A stretch of DNA of 64,000 bases from Kosakonia radicincitans DSM 16656 (GCF_000280495.2 NZ_CP018016.1:3720001-3784000), one strand, 5' to 3'; positions 32,563 through 42,529 are shown, counted from the stretch's first letter. Notes: generated from the sequence alone by a model not told the origin. Translations and numbers: made by a program.

Positions 32563-33561
32563 GTGATTGATTTACGTAGTGATACCGTAACCCGCCCGGG
32601 GCGCGCCATGCTCGAAGAGATGATGGCCGCCCCGGTCGGGGACGATGTTTACGGTGATGATCCCACCGTTAACGAACTGCAGCGTTACGCGGCGGAACTC
32701 AGCGGTAAAGAAGCCGCACTGTTTCTGCCGACCGGTACGCAAGCCAACCTGGTGGCGCTGTTAAGCCATTGCGAGCGCGGCGAAGAGTATATTGTCGGCC
32801 AGGGAGCGCATAACTATCTCTACGAAGCGGGTGGAGCCGCAGTGCTCGGCAGCATTCAGCCGCAGCCCATTGATGCCGCCGCCGACGGGACACTGCCGCT
32901 GGACAAAGTTGCGGCAAAAATCAAAGCCGATGACATCCACTTCGCGCGCACCAAACTGCTCAGTCTGGAAAATACCCACAACGGCAAAGTGCTGCCGCGC
33001 GACTACCTGAAACAGGCGTGGGAATTTACCCGCGAGCGCGGGCTGTCACTGCACGTTGATGGCGCACGCATCTTTAACGCCATCGTGGAATACGGCTGCG
33101 ACCTTAGCGCGATCGCGCAATATTGCGACTCCTTCACCATCTGCCTGTCAAAGGGCCTCGGCACGCCGGTCGGTTCATTACTGGTGGGCGACAAAGCTTA
33201 TATCACCCGCGCCAACCGCTGGCGCAAAATGACCGGCGGCGGCATGCGCCAGGCCGGGATCCTTGCCGCAGCGGGCCTGTATGCGCTGAAGCACAACGTC
33301 TCGCGGCTGAAAGAGGATCACGAGAACGCCGCCTGGCTGGCTGCTCAGCTACAGGAGATTGGCGCCGACGTGATGCGCCACGACACCAACATGTTGTTCG
33401 TTCGTGTTGGCGAACCGGCCGCAGCGTTGGGGGCGTTTATGCGCGAACGCGATGTGTTAATCAACGCTTCGCCGGTGGTGCGACTGGTCACCCATCTCGA
33501 CGTCAATCGCCAGCAGCTCACCGAGGTGGTTCGCCACTGGCAGGCTTTTTTACAGCGCTAA
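32563..33561 (+). CDS. ltaE: Low-specificity L-threonine aldolase
   Basis: PLP enzyme that cleaves L-threonine and L-allo-threonine to glycine and acetaldehyde. At 332 residues it is within one of K-12 LtaE. It starts MIDLRSDTVTRP with GTG at 32563, preceded by AAAGGAAATGCC. The PLP lysine is in FTICLSKGLGTPVGS, and HVDGARIFNA carries the cofactor aspartate. It lies 37 bases after poxB and 9 before ybjT, so the three are probably one operon. Confidence 0.95.
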   Translation: MIDLRSDTVTRPGRAMLEEMMAAPVGDDVYGDDPTVNELQRYAAELSGKEAALFLPTGTQANLVALLSHCERGEEYIVGQGAHNYLYEAGGAAVLGSIQPQPIDAAADGTLPLDKVAAKIKADDIHFARTKLLSLENTHNGKVLPRDYLKQAWEFTRERGLSLHVDGARIFNAIVEYGCDLSAIAQYCDSFTICLSKGLGTPVGSLLVGDKAYITRANRWRKMTGGGMRQAGILAAAGLYALKHNVSRLKEDHENAAWLAAQLQEIGADVMRHDTNMLFVRVGEPAAALGAFMRERDVLINASPVVRLVTHLDVNRQQLTEVVRHWQAFLQR

Positions 33562-33570
33562 GGAGCAGAT

Positions 33571-35007
33571 GTGGCGCAGCGGATCCTGGTGCTTGGCGCC
33601 AGCGGTTATATCGGGCAGCGGCTGGTGGCCGCGCTCAGTCAGCAAGGCCACCAGGTCAAAGCGGCGGCGCGCCAGTTAACGCGCCTGCAAAAGCAGCGGT
33701 TGCCCGGCGTGACCTGCCACACTATCGATCTCTATTGGCCACAGGATCTTCCGGCGCTGCTGGCCGATATTGATACGCTCTACTATCTGGTGCATAGCAT
33801 GGGCGAAAGCAGCGATTTTGTGGCGCATGAACGGCAAATCGCCCTGAATGTGCGCGATGCGCTGCGGGAAACGCCGGTCAAACAGGTTATTTTCCTCAGT
33901 TCGTTGCAGGCAAAAGGAGCAACGGATTCTGACCATCTACTGGCGCGGCAATATACCGGCGATCTGCTGCGGGCAGCCGGTGTGCCGGTTACCGAATTGC
34001 GCGCCGGAATTATTGTCGGCGCGGGTTCGGCGGCCTTTGAAGTGATGCGCGATATGGTATTTAACCTGCCGGTGCTGACGCCGCCGCGCTGGGTGCGTTC
34101 TCGTACCACGCCGATTGCACTGGAAAACCTGCTGTATTACCTGCTGGAGTTGTTGCATCATCCGGCGGCGGAACACCGCGTGTTTGAGGCTGCCGGGCCG
34201 GAAGTGCTGAGCTATCAGCAACAGTTCGAGCACTTTATGCGCGTCAGCGGCGTACACCGCCCGCTGATCCCCATTCCGCTGCCAACGCGGCTGATCTCCG
34301 TCTGGTTTTTACATCTCATCACTTCCGTGCCGCCAGGCATCGCAAAGGCGCTGATCCAGGGGCTGAAGCACGATCTGCTGGCCGACGATCGCGCATTGCG
34401 CCGTTTGATCCCGCAAACGTTGATCCGCTTTGATGACGCAGTGCGTCAGACGTTGCAGGAAGAAGAAAAGCTGGTGAATTCCGCCGACTGGGGCTATGAC
34501 CCGCAGGCCTTCTCACGCTGGCGTCCGCAATACGGCTACTTTCCGAAACAGGCTGGTTATCAGGTAAAAACCGCAGCCAGCCTCAGCGCGCTGTGGGAAG
34601 TGGTTAACCGTATCGGCGGCAAAGAGCGCTACTTTTTCGGCAATCTGCTATGGGAAACCCGCGCGGCGCTCGATCGTTTAATTGGTCACCCACTGCCGCG
34701 CGGGCGTTCCGATCGCGCTTGGCTGCAAACCGGTGATGCGGTAGATAGCTGGAAAGTGATCATCGCCGAGCCGGAGCAGCAACTGGCATTATTGTTTGGC
34801 ATGAAAGCGCCGGGGCTGGGGCGGCTGGCCTTTACGTTAAGCGACAAAGGCGATCACCGGCTGTTGGATGTCCGCGCCTGGTGGCATCCGCACGGCATGC
34901 CGGGTTTGTTTTACTGGCTGCTGATGTTCCCGGCTCATCTGTTCATCTTTCGTGGTATGGCGCAACAAATTGCCCGTCTGGCAGAAAAAAATAGCGAAAA
35001 AGTCTGA
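33571..35007 (+). CDS. ybjT: YbjT, NAD(P)-binding protein with DUF2867
   Basis: A 478-residue protein of unknown function. The N-terminal ~300 residues form an atypical short-chain dehydrogenase domain with the Rossmann motif [19 protein letters not shown]. The C-terminal part is a DUF2867-like domain ([40 protein letters not shown]). It starts with GTG at 33571 after TAAGGAGCAGAT. It is the third gene of the poxB-ltaE-ybjT run. Confidence 0.92.
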   Translation: MAQRILVLGASGYIGQRLVAALSQQGHQVKAAARQLTRLQKQRLPGVTCHTIDLYWPQDLPALLADIDTLYYLVHSMGESSDFVAHERQIALNVRDALRETPVKQVIFLSSLQAKGATDSDHLLARQYTGDLLRAAGVPVTELRAGIIVGAGSAAFEVMRDMVFNLPVLTPPRWVRSRTTPIALENLLYYLLELLHHPAAEHRVFEAAGPEVLSYQQQFEHFMRVSGVHRPLIPIPLPTRLISVWFLHLITSVPPGIAKALIQGLKHDLLADDRALRRLIPQTLIRFDDAVRQTLQEEEKLVNSADWGYDPQAFSRWRPQYGYFPKQAGYQVKTAASLSALWEVVNRIGGKERYFFGNLLWETRAALDRLIGHPLPRGRSDRAWLQTGDAVDSWKVIIAEPEQQLALLFGMKAPGLGRLAFTLSDKGDHRLLDVRAWWHPHGMPGLFYWLLMFPAHLFIFRGMAQQIARLAEKNSEKV

Positions 35008-35101
35008 CGGTTAACCTTTTTCTTTTACTTCTCCCATTGCATCGCGGCGTAATTCACGGAAGAATGCGCGCGATAATTGCTTTTCAACACAGTGGATTGA
35101 T

Positions 35102-36115
35102 ATGAAGGTACTGGTCACGGGCGCAACCAGCGGTTTAGGCCGAAACGCCGTCGAATATCTGCGTCAAAAAGGGATCAGCGTCAGGGCGACGGGCCGCAAC
35201 GAAGCGATGGGCAAGTTGCTGAGCAAGATGGGCGCCGAGTTTGTGCATGCAGATTTAACCGAGCTGGTTTCATCGCAGGCTAAAATCATGCTCGCTGATA
35301 TCGATACGCTGTGGCACTGCTCCAGCTTCACCTCACCGTGGGGAACGCAGGAAGCGTTTGACCTGGCGAATGTGCGTGCCACGCGCCGTCTGGGTGAATG
35401 GGCTGTCGCCTGGGGCGTACGCAACTTTATCCATATCTCCTCGCCTTCGCTCTACTTCGATTATCACCACCATCGCGATATCCCGGAAGATTTTCGCCCG
35501 GCGCGTTTCGCCAACGAATTTGCCCGCAGCAAAGCCGCTGGCGAGCAGGTCATCGATCTGCTGGCGCAGGCGAACCCCAATACCCGTTTTACCATTCTGC
35601 GCCCGCAAAGCCTGTTTGGTCCGCACGACAAAGTATTTATCCCACGTCTGGCGCAGATGATGCACCACTACCGCAGCGTGTTACTGCCGCGCGGTGGTGA
35701 TGCGCTGGTGGATATGACCTACTACGAAAATGCAGTGCATGCGATGTGGCTCGCCAGCCAGCAACAGTGCGACACGTTACCCTCAGGGCGGGCGTATAAC
35801 ATCACTAACGGCGAGCCGCGCTCGCTGCGCAGCATCGTACAGCGGCTGATTGACGATCTGGCGATCTCCTGCCGCATTCGCTCCGTACCCTACACCATGC
35901 TGGATATGCTGGCCCGCAGCATGGAGCGTTTTGGCGATAAGCGCGCGAAAGAACCCGCCTTCACCCACTATGGCGTGTCGAAGCTCAATTTTGATTTCAC
36001 GCTGGATATCACGCGCGCGCAGGAAGAGTTGGGCTATGCGCCGATCGTGACGCTGGATGAAGGCATCAAACGCACGGCGCACTGGTTAAAAGATCACGGT
36101 AAACTACACCGCTAA
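35102..36115 (+). CDS. ybjS: YbjS, NAD-dependent epimerase/dehydratase family protein
   Basis: A 337-residue extended-SDR protein of unknown substrate. The nucleotide-binding motif is [16 protein letters not shown]. The segment [13 protein letters not shown] occupies the place of the catalytic YxxxK and has Phe where Tyr is usual; my recollection is that K-12 YbjS also has Phe. Conserved [18 protein letters not shown] follows. It lies 94 bases after ybjT and ends only four bases from the convergent gene downstream, leaving no room for a terminator. Confidence 0.92.
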   Translation: MKVLVTGATSGLGRNAVEYLRQKGISVRATGRNEAMGKLLSKMGAEFVHADLTELVSSQAKIMLADIDTLWHCSSFTSPWGTQEAFDLANVRATRRLGEWAVAWGVRNFIHISSPSLYFDYHHHRDIPEDFRPARFANEFARSKAAGEQVIDLLAQANPNTRFTILRPQSLFGPHDKVFIPRLAQMMHHYRSVLLPRGGDALVDMTYYENAVHAMWLASQQQCDTLPSGRAYNITNGEPRSLRSIVQRLIDDLAISCRIRSVPYTMLDMLARSMERFGDKRAKEPAFTHYGVSKLNFDFTLDITRAQEELGYAPIVTLDEGIKRTAHWLKDHGKLHR

Positions 36116-36119
36116 CAGA

Positions 36120-36680
36120 TCAGAACGGCCCGGATTTAATCTCAGACACCCGCTGGCCGCTCTTATCAATGTAGTACCACTCCCCGCCGCTCAACGAGAT
36201 ATGCTCGCCTTCACGCTGCGGTTTGCACCCGATGCAGACCAGCGCTTTGCCACCCTCAAACTGCGAAGCGTAATCATAGCGGGCGGCAATGCGGTTGCGA
36301 AAACTGTCATCCCAGTAGCCCACTTTGCCGTTCTGCGTTGAGCGCACCAGTCCCTCAACAAACCAGTCCGGCCCGTTATCGAAATGAATCACTGGCAAAT
36401 ACTCGTGCGCAGAACGCACATAATAATCCGCATCCTGCTCCCCCGCTCCACGGGTATAATTGTGCAGCCCGACCCACGACATGCCATCGACATCATGGGT
36501 TTTGGCAAATAGCGCGGGTAAAAATACCAGCTTGCCGTCTTTCAGTACGGCGCACTCATCCAGCGTTTCCACACTGTCAGTTTGTTTGTCCCAGTAGGAA
36601 CATGCGTACGGCGGGTTTGGCGCAGCGTGGACAGCAAAAGCCGCCATCAGCAGTGCACCTGTCATGATGCGAAACACCAT
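36120..36680 (-). CDS. Exported WG-repeat-like protein of unknown function
   Basis: A 186-residue protein with a signal peptide (MVFRIMTGALLMAAFAVHAA) and a mature part resembling WG repeats. Examples are NGKVGYWDDSFRNRIAARYD, YASQFEGGKALVCIGC and GGEWYYIDKSGQRV. Four cysteines (CSYW, DECA, CIGC) could form disulfides. I chose the ATG at 36678-36680 because GAGG lies nine bases upstream; ATGs at 36686 and 36698 are alternatives. It starts 35 bases after amiD and is probably co-transcribed with ybjQ-amiD. K-12 has no gene here. Confidence 0.75.
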   Translation of the reverse strand: MVFRIMTGALLMAAFAVHAAPNPPYACSYWDKQTDSVETLDECAVLKDGKLVFLPALFAKTHDVDGMSWVGLHNYTRGAGEQDADYYVRSAHEYLPVIHFDNGPDWFVEGLVRSTQNGKVGYWDDSFRNRIAARYDYASQFEGGKALVCIGCKPQREGEHISLSGGEWYYIDKSGQRVSEIKSGPF

Positions 36681-36715
36681 TTCCATTGACCTCGTCATAA
36701 AAAAACCAGCGGCAG

Positions 36716-37543
36716 TCACCCCTGGCCATATTTTTCCAGTAATGCCTCGGCAATGGCCTGGCTTTCGGCATCCGCAACACCGTGCCATAACCCCGGACGG
36801 AAATGCATCTGAAACGCCTCAATCACTCGTTTCTGCTGCGCAGACGTCATTTCCGGTTTCACTTCGTAGCCGTAGCGCGCCAACAAATCAAGCAGCGACG
36901 CCGTTTCCACCGGCTGATGAGGAGAACGACCATTCAGGTAAAATGCTACCCGCGCCGCATCCGGCCAGGCGCCAATCCCCTGAGCGGCCAACGCCTGCCA
37001 CGGGAATAACGGGCCGGGATCGTCTTTACGCTGCGGCGCGATATCGGCATGCGCCACCACGTTTTGCGGCGCGATGTTGTACCGCGAGATAATATCTTTT
37101 ACCAGTGGTATCAATGCACTAATTTGCTCAGGAGCAAAAGGCGCGAAGGTTTTTCCTCCCTCGCTTCGTTGCCAGCCGCGGTTTTCTAACTCAATGCCGA
37201 TGGAGGTATCGTTGATGCGCGTCGCGCCGCGCCAGAAACTCACCCCCGCGTGCCAGGCAAGATCCTGCTCCGGCACCAGCTGCCAGATGCGCGGTTTACC
37301 GTGGTACAGCGGCGGCCTGGCGGGTACCAGGTAATGGGCGCTCACCTGCTTGTCGGTGAGCGTCGCCAGCGAGACATCAAAATCATCCGCCGTGTAATGA
37401 ATCACCAGCACCTTGATACGTGGATAGGCTGCCTGCGCCTGACGCCGCGTATCCAGCTGGTAGCCGTTTTTATCGATAATCCCTTTTTCACTCGCACAGC
37501 CAGCCAGAAGCAGCGCCAGCATTGCTAATGCATACTTTTTCAT
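36716..37543 (-). CDS. amiD: N-acetylmuramoyl-L-alanine amidase AmiD
   Basis: Outer-membrane lipoprotein amidase that cleaves MurNAc-L-Ala bonds in peptidoglycan and anhydro-muropeptides. It has 275 residues. The lipobox is LLLAGC with the lipidated cysteine at 16. Zinc-amidase (Amidase_2) features include [20 protein letters not shown] and [17 protein letters not shown]. The C-terminal peptidoglycan-binding helices follow. Its ATG overlaps the ybjQ stop by four bases. Confidence 0.95.
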   Translation of the reverse strand: MKKYALAMLALLLAGCASEKGIIDKNGYQLDTRRQAQAAYPRIKVLVIHYTADDFDVSLATLTDKQVSAHYLVPARPPLYHGKPRIWQLVPEQDLAWHAGVSFWRGATRINDTSIGIELENRGWQRSEGGKTFAPFAPEQISALIPLVKDIISRYNIAPQNVVAHADIAPQRKDDPGPLFPWQALAAQGIGAWPDAARVAFYLNGRSPHQPVETASLLDLLARYGYEVKPEMTSAQQKRVIEAFQMHFRPGLWHGVADAESQAIAEALLEKYGQG

Positions 37544-37863
37544 CGGCGCGTTTTAACCGCCGTACCGCTGACGCTCACCATTAGCATGCTGCTGTCTTTG
37601 CCTACAGTTTCATAATCGATATCAATACCGACCACCGCATCTGCGCCAAGCTGCTGCGCCTGGTCGCCCAGTTCACGAAAGGCAATTTCCCGCGCTTTAC
37701 GCAGTTCTTTCTCATAAGCACCAGAACGTCCGCCGACAATATCGCGGATACCGGCAAAAAAATCGCGGAAAATATTGGCGCCCAGAATCGCTTCGCCCGT
37801 CACGACGCCGCAATACTCGATAATCGGCTGTCCTTCGAGTGTCGGCGTGGTTGAAAGTTGCAT
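37540..37863 (-). CDS. ybjQ: YbjQ, UPF0145 family protein
   Basis: A 107-residue cytoplasmic protein of the YbjQ/UPF0145 family (pentameric in known structures, function unknown). Conserved segments are [20 protein letters not shown] and [16 protein letters not shown] chose the ATG at 37861-37863 ([11 protein letters not shown]) with AAGGAGAACC upstream; the longer frame adds 12 unrelated residues. It overlaps amiD by ATGA, so the two are translationally coupled. Confidence 0.94.
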   Translation of the reverse strand: MQLSTTPTLEGQPIIEYCGVVTGEAILGANIFRDFFAGIRDIVGGRSGAYEKELRKAREIAFRELGDQAQQLGADAVVGIDIDYETVGKDSSMLMVSVSGTAVKTRR

Positions 37864-37963
37864 AAGGTTCTCCTTTTGATTGCGCACGTTACGAGACACA
37901 TTATCAGATCAATACACTATTCTTGAAAGGTCGTGTCTTCTGAAGAGAAATAAGGAAATCAAC

Positions 37964-38479
37964 ATGCGCTATTCAGTTTTGACTCTTGTAATGCCGTGCG
38001 CGCTGCTGCTGAGCGCCTGTACCACCGTAACCCCGGCCTATAAAGATATTGGCGCCCATAGCGGGCAGTGTGTGGAAGGCGGTCCGGACAGCGTTGCACA
38101 ACAATTTTATGACTACCGCATCGCTCATCCGGGCAGCGACCTGACAGCATTGCGCCCATACCTGAGTGACGACCTGGCAAAAATGCTGAATAACGCCAGC
38201 CGCGATCCGCAAACCGCTGCGTTGCTAAAAACCGATCCCTTCTCCAGCCGTAGCGTTGCCGCCGATCATGCCGACGTCGCCAGCGCTTCCACCATTCCTA
38301 ATAGCGATGCGCGGAATATTCCGCTGCGCGTAACGCTAAGCCAGGGCAGCCAGAGCTGGCAGGATGAAGTACTGATGATCCGCGAAGGACAGTGCTGGGC
38401 GGTGGACGATGTCCGCTACCTGGGCGGCTCGGTACATGCGCCCGCCGGGACGCTGCGCCAGTCGGTAGAACATCGCTAA
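37964..38479 (+). CDS. ybjP: YbjP, predicted lipoprotein
   Basis: A 171-residue protein with a lipoprotein signal (CALLLSAC, lipidated cysteine at 19) and threonines after it, so outer-membrane sorting is likely. The mature part resembles DUF3828-type domains (VAQQFYDYRIAHPGS, WQDEVLMIREGQCWAVDDVRY). Function is unknown. I chose the ATG at 37964, preceded by TAAGGAAATCAAC. It is divergent from ybjQ. Confidence 0.9.
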   Translation: MRYSVLTLVMPCALLLSACTTVTPAYKDIGAHSGQCVEGGPDSVAQQFYDYRIAHPGSDLTALRPYLSDDLAKMLNNASRDPQTAALLKTDPFSSRSVAADHADVASASTIPNSDARNIPLRVTLSQGSQSWQDEVLMIREGQCWAVDDVRYLGGSVHAPAGTLRQSVEHR

Positions 38480-38480
38480 C

Positions 38481-38537
38481 GGTTATCACAACATGTGGTA
38501 ACCCCCGTAAATTGTCTGGCATTCCCCGGGGAATGCC
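38481..38537 (+). repeat. Two hairpins after ybjP, one a perfect 20-base palindrome
   Basis: The first hairpin (38481-38503) pairs GGTTATCACA with TGTGGTAACC. The second (38518-38537) pairs GGCATTCCCC with GGGGAATGCC with no spacer. Only a weak ATTTA follows, so termination is possible but not certain. They lie between ybjP and the artP promoter region. Confidence 0.7.
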
Positions 38538-38626
38538 GACATTTATGCCTGGTTCCCTCACCGCCCGGTATTTTGTGCTAACTTTATCGCATAACCTGGT
38601 TTATTTTTAAGTTTTAACGCACAAAT

Positions 38627-38644
38627 ATTGCATAACTATTCTGT
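38627..38644 (+). promoter_or_regulatory. Weak ARG-box-like site upstream of artP
   Basis: ATTGCATAACTATTCTGT matches the ArgR box WNTGAATWWWWATTCANW at 14 or so of 18 positions. It lies 43 bases before the artP start. I found no good second box at the usual three-base spacing. Confidence 0.35.
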
Positions 38645-38687
38645 CAACGTTACTATTTGCGGCCTCAATTGCTATCAGACTGCTTCG

Positions 38688-39416
38688 ATGAGTATTAAAT
38701 TAAACAGCATCAATTGCTTTTATGGCGCACACCAGGCGCTCTTCGACATCACACTGGATTGCCCACAGGGTGAAACTCTGGTGCTGCTCGGCCCAAGCGG
38801 TGCGGGTAAAAGTTCGCTGTTGCGCGTACTCAACCTGCTCGAAATGCCGCGTTCCGGCCAGTTAAGCATTGCAGGCAACCATTTTGATTTTGCCAAAACC
38901 CCGTCAGATAAAGCGATTCGTGAATTGCGCCAGAACGTGGGCATGGTGTTCCAGCAATATAATCTTTGGCCGCATCTGACCGTGCAACAAAACCTGATTG
39001 AAGCGCCGTGCCGCGTGCTCGGTTTAAGCAAAGATCAGGCGCTGGCGCGCGCCGAAAAGCTGCTGGAGCGTTTACGTCTTAAACCTTATAGCGATCGCTA
39101 TCCGCTGCACCTGTCCGGCGGACAACAGCAGCGTGTCGCCATCGCCCGTGCGCTGATGATGGAGCCGCAGGTTCTGCTGTTTGATGAACCTACCGCCGCA
39201 CTCGATCCGGAAATCACCGCGCAAATTGTCAGCATCATTCGCGAACTGTCGGAAACCGGCATTACGCAGGTCATCGTGACCCACGAAGTGGAAGTGGCGC
39301 GCAAAACCGCCAGCCGCGTGGTGTATATGGAAAACGGTCACATTGTTGAGCAAGGGGATGCCAGCTGCTTTGCCGCGCCGCAGACCGATGCGTTTAAATA
39401 CTACCTATCTCACTGA
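38688..39416 (+). CDS. artP: Arginine ABC transporter ATP-binding protein ArtP
   Basis: Cytoplasmic ATPase of the high-affinity arginine importer. It has 242 residues, as in E. coli. It shows Walker [12 protein letters not shown], signature [15 protein letters not shown], Walker [13 protein letters not shown] and the switch histidine in IVTHE. I chose the ATG at 38688 ([13 protein letters not shown]), the family start; the frame is open 20 codons further upstream through the promoter. It is the first gene of artPIQM. Confidence 0.96.
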   Translation: MSIKLNSINCFYGAHQALFDITLDCPQGETLVLLGPSGAGKSSLLRVLNLLEMPRSGQLSIAGNHFDFAKTPSDKAIRELRQNVGMVFQQYNLWPHLTVQQNLIEAPCRVLGLSKDQALARAEKLLERLRLKPYSDRYPLHLSGGQQQRVAIARALMMEPQVLLFDEPTAALDPEITAQIVSIIRELSETGITQVIVTHEVEVARKTASRVVYMENGHIVEQGDASCFAAPQTDAFKYYLSH

Positions 39417-39435
39417 AGACTCGGGAATAAAGACA

Positions 39436-40167
39436 ATGAAAAAAGTACTGATTGCCGCACTACTTGCCAGCATCAGCCTTAGCGCTACAGCAGCCCAGAC
39501 CATTCGTTTTGCGACAGAAGCGAGCTACCCTCCGTTTGAATCCACCGATGCCAACAACAAGATCGTCGGCTTTGATGTGGATCTGGCGAATGCATTGTGT
39601 AAAGAGATCGATGCGACCTGTACCTTTACCAACCAGGCCTTTGACAGCCTGATCCCGAGCCTGAAATTCCGCCGTTTTGACGCGGTAATGGCCGGTATGG
39701 ATATCACGCCAGAGCGTGAAAAACAGGTTCTGTTTACCACACCGTACTACGACAACTCTGCGCTGTTCGTCGGCCAGCAGGGTAAATTCACCAGCATCGA
39801 TCAGCTGAAAGGCAAACGTGTTGGCGTGCAGAACGGCACCACACACCAGAAATTCATCAACGATAAACACCCGGAAATCACCACCGTGCCTTACGACAGC
39901 TACCAGAACGCGCGTCTGGATCTGCAAAACGGCCGTATTGATGCTGTCTTTGGTGACACCGCAGTGGTCACCGAATGGCTGAAAGCCGATGCCAAACTGG
40001 CAGCAGTAGGCGATAAAGTGACGGACAAAGAGTACTTCGGTACCGGTCTGGGTATCGCCGTACGCCAGGGCAACACTGAATTGCAGCAGAAATTCAACGC
40101 TGCGCTGGAAAAAGTGAAGAAAGATGGGACTTACCAGACCATCTACAGCAAATGGTTCCAGAAGTAA
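39436..40167 (+). CDS. artI: Periplasmic binding protein ArtI
   Basis: Solute-binding protein of the arginine/basic amino-acid transporter. It has 243 residues. The signal peptide is MKKVLIAALLASISLSATAA, and the class 3 solute-binding pattern follows (FATEASYPPFE, GFDVDLANALCKEID, AVMAGMDITPEREKQVLF). I chose the ATG at 39436, 19 bases after artP. It is paralogous to artJ 2.3 kb downstream. Confidence 0.96.
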   Translation: MKKVLIAALLASISLSATAAQTIRFATEASYPPFESTDANNKIVGFDVDLANALCKEIDATCTFTNQAFDSLIPSLKFRRFDAVMAGMDITPEREKQVLFTTPYYDNSALFVGQQGKFTSIDQLKGKRVGVQNGTTHQKFINDKHPEITTVPYDSYQNARLDLQNGRIDAVFGDTAVVTEWLKADAKLAAVGDKVTDKEYFGTGLGIAVRQGNTELQQKFNAALEKVKKDGTYQTIYSKWFQK

Positions 40168-40173
40168 TCCTTA

Positions 40174-40890
40174 ATGAACGAAATGTTTCCATTAGCAAGC
40201 GCCGCCGGGATGACCGTCGGCCTTGCCGTTTGTGCGCTGCTCATCGGCCTGGTGCTGGCGATGATCTTTGCCGTTTGGGAGTCCGTTAAGTGGCGTCCCA
40301 TTGCATGGATCGGTACCGCGTTGGTCACGCTGCTGCGCGGCCTGCCGGAAATCCTCGTGGTGCTGTTTATCTATTTCGGCGCCTCGCAGTTACTGCTGAC
40401 GCTCTCTGATGGTTTCACCATCAATCTGGGCGTGGTGCAGATCCCGGTGCAGGTACAGATTGAAAACTTCGATGTCAGCCCGTTTCTGTGCGGCGTAATC
40501 GCGCTCTCTCTGCTCTATTCGGCTTACGCCTCACAAACCCTGCGCGGTGCATTAAAAGCTGTGCCGGACGGTCAGCGGGAATCCGGCCAGGCGCTCGGTC
40601 TGTCGAAAGGAGCGATCTTCTTCCGTCTGGTGATGCCGCAAATGTGGCGCCATGCGCTGCCGGGTCTGGGTAACCAGTGGCTGGTGCTGTTGAAAGATAC
40701 CGCGCTGGTGTCGCTGATCAGCGTTAACGATCTGATGCTGCAAACCAAAAGCATTGCGACCCGTACTCAGGAGCCTTTCACCTGGTACATTGTGGCGGCG
40801 GCGATTTACCTGGTGATCACTCTGTTCAGCCAGTGGATCCTCAAACGTATTGACCTGCGTGCGACGCGCTTTGAACGGAGGCCGGGATAA
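40174..40890 (+). CDS. artQ: Arginine ABC transporter permease ArtQ
   Basis: Inner-membrane permease with 238 residues and about five helices. The HisMQ-type coupling segment [20 protein letters not shown] is clear. It starts six bases after artI and its TAA overlaps the artM ATG by one base (TAATG). Confidence 0.96.
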   Translation: MNEMFPLASAAGMTVGLAVCALLIGLVLAMIFAVWESVKWRPIAWIGTALVTLLRGLPEILVVLFIYFGASQLLLTLSDGFTINLGVVQIPVQVQIENFDVSPFLCGVIALSLLYSAYASQTLRGALKAVPDGQRESGQALGLSKGAIFFRLVMPQMWRHALPGLGNQWLVLLKDTALVSLISVNDLMLQTKSIATRTQEPFTWYIVAAAIYLVITLFSQWILKRIDLRATRFERRPG

Positions 40891-41558
40891 TGCTTGCCTA
40901 TTTACCAGAGCTGTTTAAAGGCCTGCATACCAGCCTGACGCTGACCATCGCGTCACTGATTGTGGCGCTGATCTTGTCGCTACTGTTTACCGTCATACTG
41001 ACGTTGAAAACGCCGGTGCTGACGCACATCGTACGCGGCTATATCACGCTGTTTACCGGTACGCCGCTGCTGGTGCAGATCTTCCTGATTTACTACGGCC
41101 CCGGCCAGTTCCCGTCGTTGCAGAACTATCCGTTCATCTGGCATCTGCTGTCGCAGCCGTGGCTGTGTGCGCTGCTGGCGCTGTCACTGAACAGTGCGGC
41201 GTATACCACGCAGCTGTTTTACGGCGCGATCCGCGCGATTCCGCAAGGTCAATGGCAATCCTGCGGCGCGCTGGGCATGAGCAAGAAAGACACGCTGGCG
41301 ATCCTGCTGCCTTATGCCTTTAAACGCGCCCTTTCGTCCTATTCCAACGAAGTGGTGCTGGTGTTTAAAAGTACATCGCTGGCTTACACCATCACGTTGA
41401 TGGAGGTGATGGGGCACGGCCAGCTGCTGTACGGCCGCACCTATGACGTAATGGTGTTTGGCGCAGCCGGGTTGATTTATCTGGTGGTGAACGGTCTGTT
41501 GACGCTAATGATGCGCCTGATTGAACGCAAAGCGCTGGCTTTCGAACGCCGCAGCTAA
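40890..41558 (+). CDS. artM: Arginine ABC transporter permease ArtM
   Basis: Second permease of the arginine importer, with 222 residues and about five helices. The permease signature is AIRAIPQGQWQSCGALGMSK, followed by LLPYAFKRALSSYSNEVV. It overlaps the artQ stop by one base, and a strong terminator closes the artPIQM operon before artJ. Confidence 0.96.
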   Translation: MLAYLPELFKGLHTSLTLTIASLIVALILSLLFTVILTLKTPVLTHIVRGYITLFTGTPLLVQIFLIYYGPGQFPSLQNYPFIWHLLSQPWLCALLALSLNSAAYTTQLFYGAIRAIPQGQWQSCGALGMSKKDTLAILLPYAFKRALSSYSNEVVLVFKSTSLAYTITLMEVMGHGQLLYGRTYDVMVFGAAGLIYLVVNGLLTLMMRLIERKALAFERRS

Positions 41559-41578
41559 TTGCATAAATAATAATCAAC

Positions 41579-41611
41579 GGCGAGATAATGCTTTAATATC
41601 TCGCCTTTTTT
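41579..41611 (+). terminator. Rho-independent terminator of artPIQM
   Basis: Arms GGCGAGATA (41579-41587) and TATCTCGCC (41597-41605), followed by TTTTTT. It lies 20 bases after artM and isolates artJ. Confidence 0.9.
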
Positions 41612-41620
41612 ATACCCAAT

Positions 41621-41659
41621 AAAATATATTTAAGCATTTTTATTGCATATAAATTCAAT
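41621..41659 (+). promoter_or_regulatory. Tandem ArgR boxes upstream of artJ
   Basis: The box at 41642-41659 (ATTGCATATAAATTCAAT) matches the ARG-box consensus at 17 of 18 positions. A weaker box (about 13 of 18) lies at 41621-41638, with the standard three-base spacing. They lie about 70 bases before the artJ start and should mediate arginine repression, as known for E. coli artJ. Confidence 0.8.
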
Positions 41660-41728
41660 TAATGGCATCGTAAACGCCATGCTGAAGACACGGCAAAAAC
41701 AATAAGATTGATCGACAGGAGTTCGAAA

Positions 41729-42463
41729 ATGAAAAAACTGATGCTGGCCGCCGCCCTGATCGCGACTTTCGCTGCAAGCGCCTCTGCTGCTGATAAAATC
41801 AATTTCGGCGTTTCCGCCACTTACCCGCCGTTTGAATCGCTGGACGCGAACAATAAAATCGTCGGTTTTGATATCGACCTGGCAAATGCGCTGTGCAAAC
41901 AGATGCAGGCAGACTGCACCTTCACTAACCACGCGTTTGACAGCCTGATCCCATCGCTGAAATTCAGAAAATATGATGCGGTGATCTCCGGTATGGATAT
42001 TACGCCAGAGCGCGCCAAACAGGTCTCTTTCACCGATCCGTACTACGCGAACTCCGCCGTGGTGATTGCGAAAAAAGACGCGTTTAAATCTTTCGACGAT
42101 TTGAAAGGCAAACGCATCGGTATGGAAAACGGCACCACGCATCAGAAATATTTGCAGGATAAGCACCCGGAAGTGAAAACCGTGGCTTATGACAGCTATC
42201 AGAACGCGATTATCGACCTGAAAAATGGCCGTATCGATGGCGTGTTTGGTGATACCGCAGTGGTTAATGAGTGGCTGAAAACCAACCCGCAGCTTGGCGT
42301 TGCAACACCGAAAGTGACCGATCCGCAATATTTCGGCACCGGCCTCGGCATTGCTGTTCGCCCGGAAAACAAGGCGCTACTGGAAAAACTGAATACCGCC
42401 CTGAAAGCGATCAAAGCTGACGGTACGTACCAGAAAATCAGCAACCAGTGGTTCCCGCAGTAA
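41729..42463 (+). CDS. artJ: Arginine-binding periplasmic protein ArtJ
   Basis: Solute-binding protein specific for L-arginine, used with ArtPQM. It has 244 residues with the signal peptide MKKLMLAAALIATFAASASA. The binding fold (GVSATYPPFESLDANNKIVG, AVISGMDITPERAKQVSF) closely parallels ArtI. I chose the ATG at 41729; a longer frame begins at 41708 but adds residues before the signal peptide. It is a separate unit with its own ARG boxes and terminator. Confidence 0.97.
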   Translation: MKKLMLAAALIATFAASASAADKINFGVSATYPPFESLDANNKIVGFDIDLANALCKQMQADCTFTNHAFDSLIPSLKFRKYDAVISGMDITPERAKQVSFTDPYYANSAVVIAKKDAFKSFDDLKGKRIGMENGTTHQKYLQDKHPEVKTVAYDSYQNAIIDLKNGRIDGVFGDTAVVNEWLKTNPQLGVATPKVTDPQYFGTGLGIAVRPENKALLEKLNTALKAIKADGTYQKISNQWFPQ

Positions 42464-42471
42464 GTGCAGCC

Positions 42472-42500
42472 TTGCCCGGTAGCGTCGCGCTTACCGGGCG
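42472..42500. repeat. REP-like palindromic element after artJ
   Basis: GCCCGGTAGCG (42474-42484) and CGCTTACCGGGC (42488-42499) form an imperfect hairpin with one bulged base. The sequence resembles enteric REP units (CCGG..GGCG..CGC..TACCGG). It lies nine bases after the artJ stop and just before the terminator. Only one unit is seen. Confidence 0.7.
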
Positions 42501-42502
42501 AT

Positions 42503-42529
42503 AAAAAAGTCGCTTATGCGACTTTTTTT
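42503..42529. terminator. Bidirectional terminator shared by artJ and higA
   Basis: Arms AAAAAAGTCGC (42503-42513) and GCGACTTTTTTT (42518-42529), loop TTAT. The right arm is formed by the last codons of higA and the loop contains its stop. A and T tracts flank both sides. Confidence 0.88.

Noticed and set aside
39436..42463. artI and artJ as a recent tandem duplication
   Set aside because: Both paralogues exist with the same arrangement in E. coli, so the duplication is ancient and not a feature of this genome.
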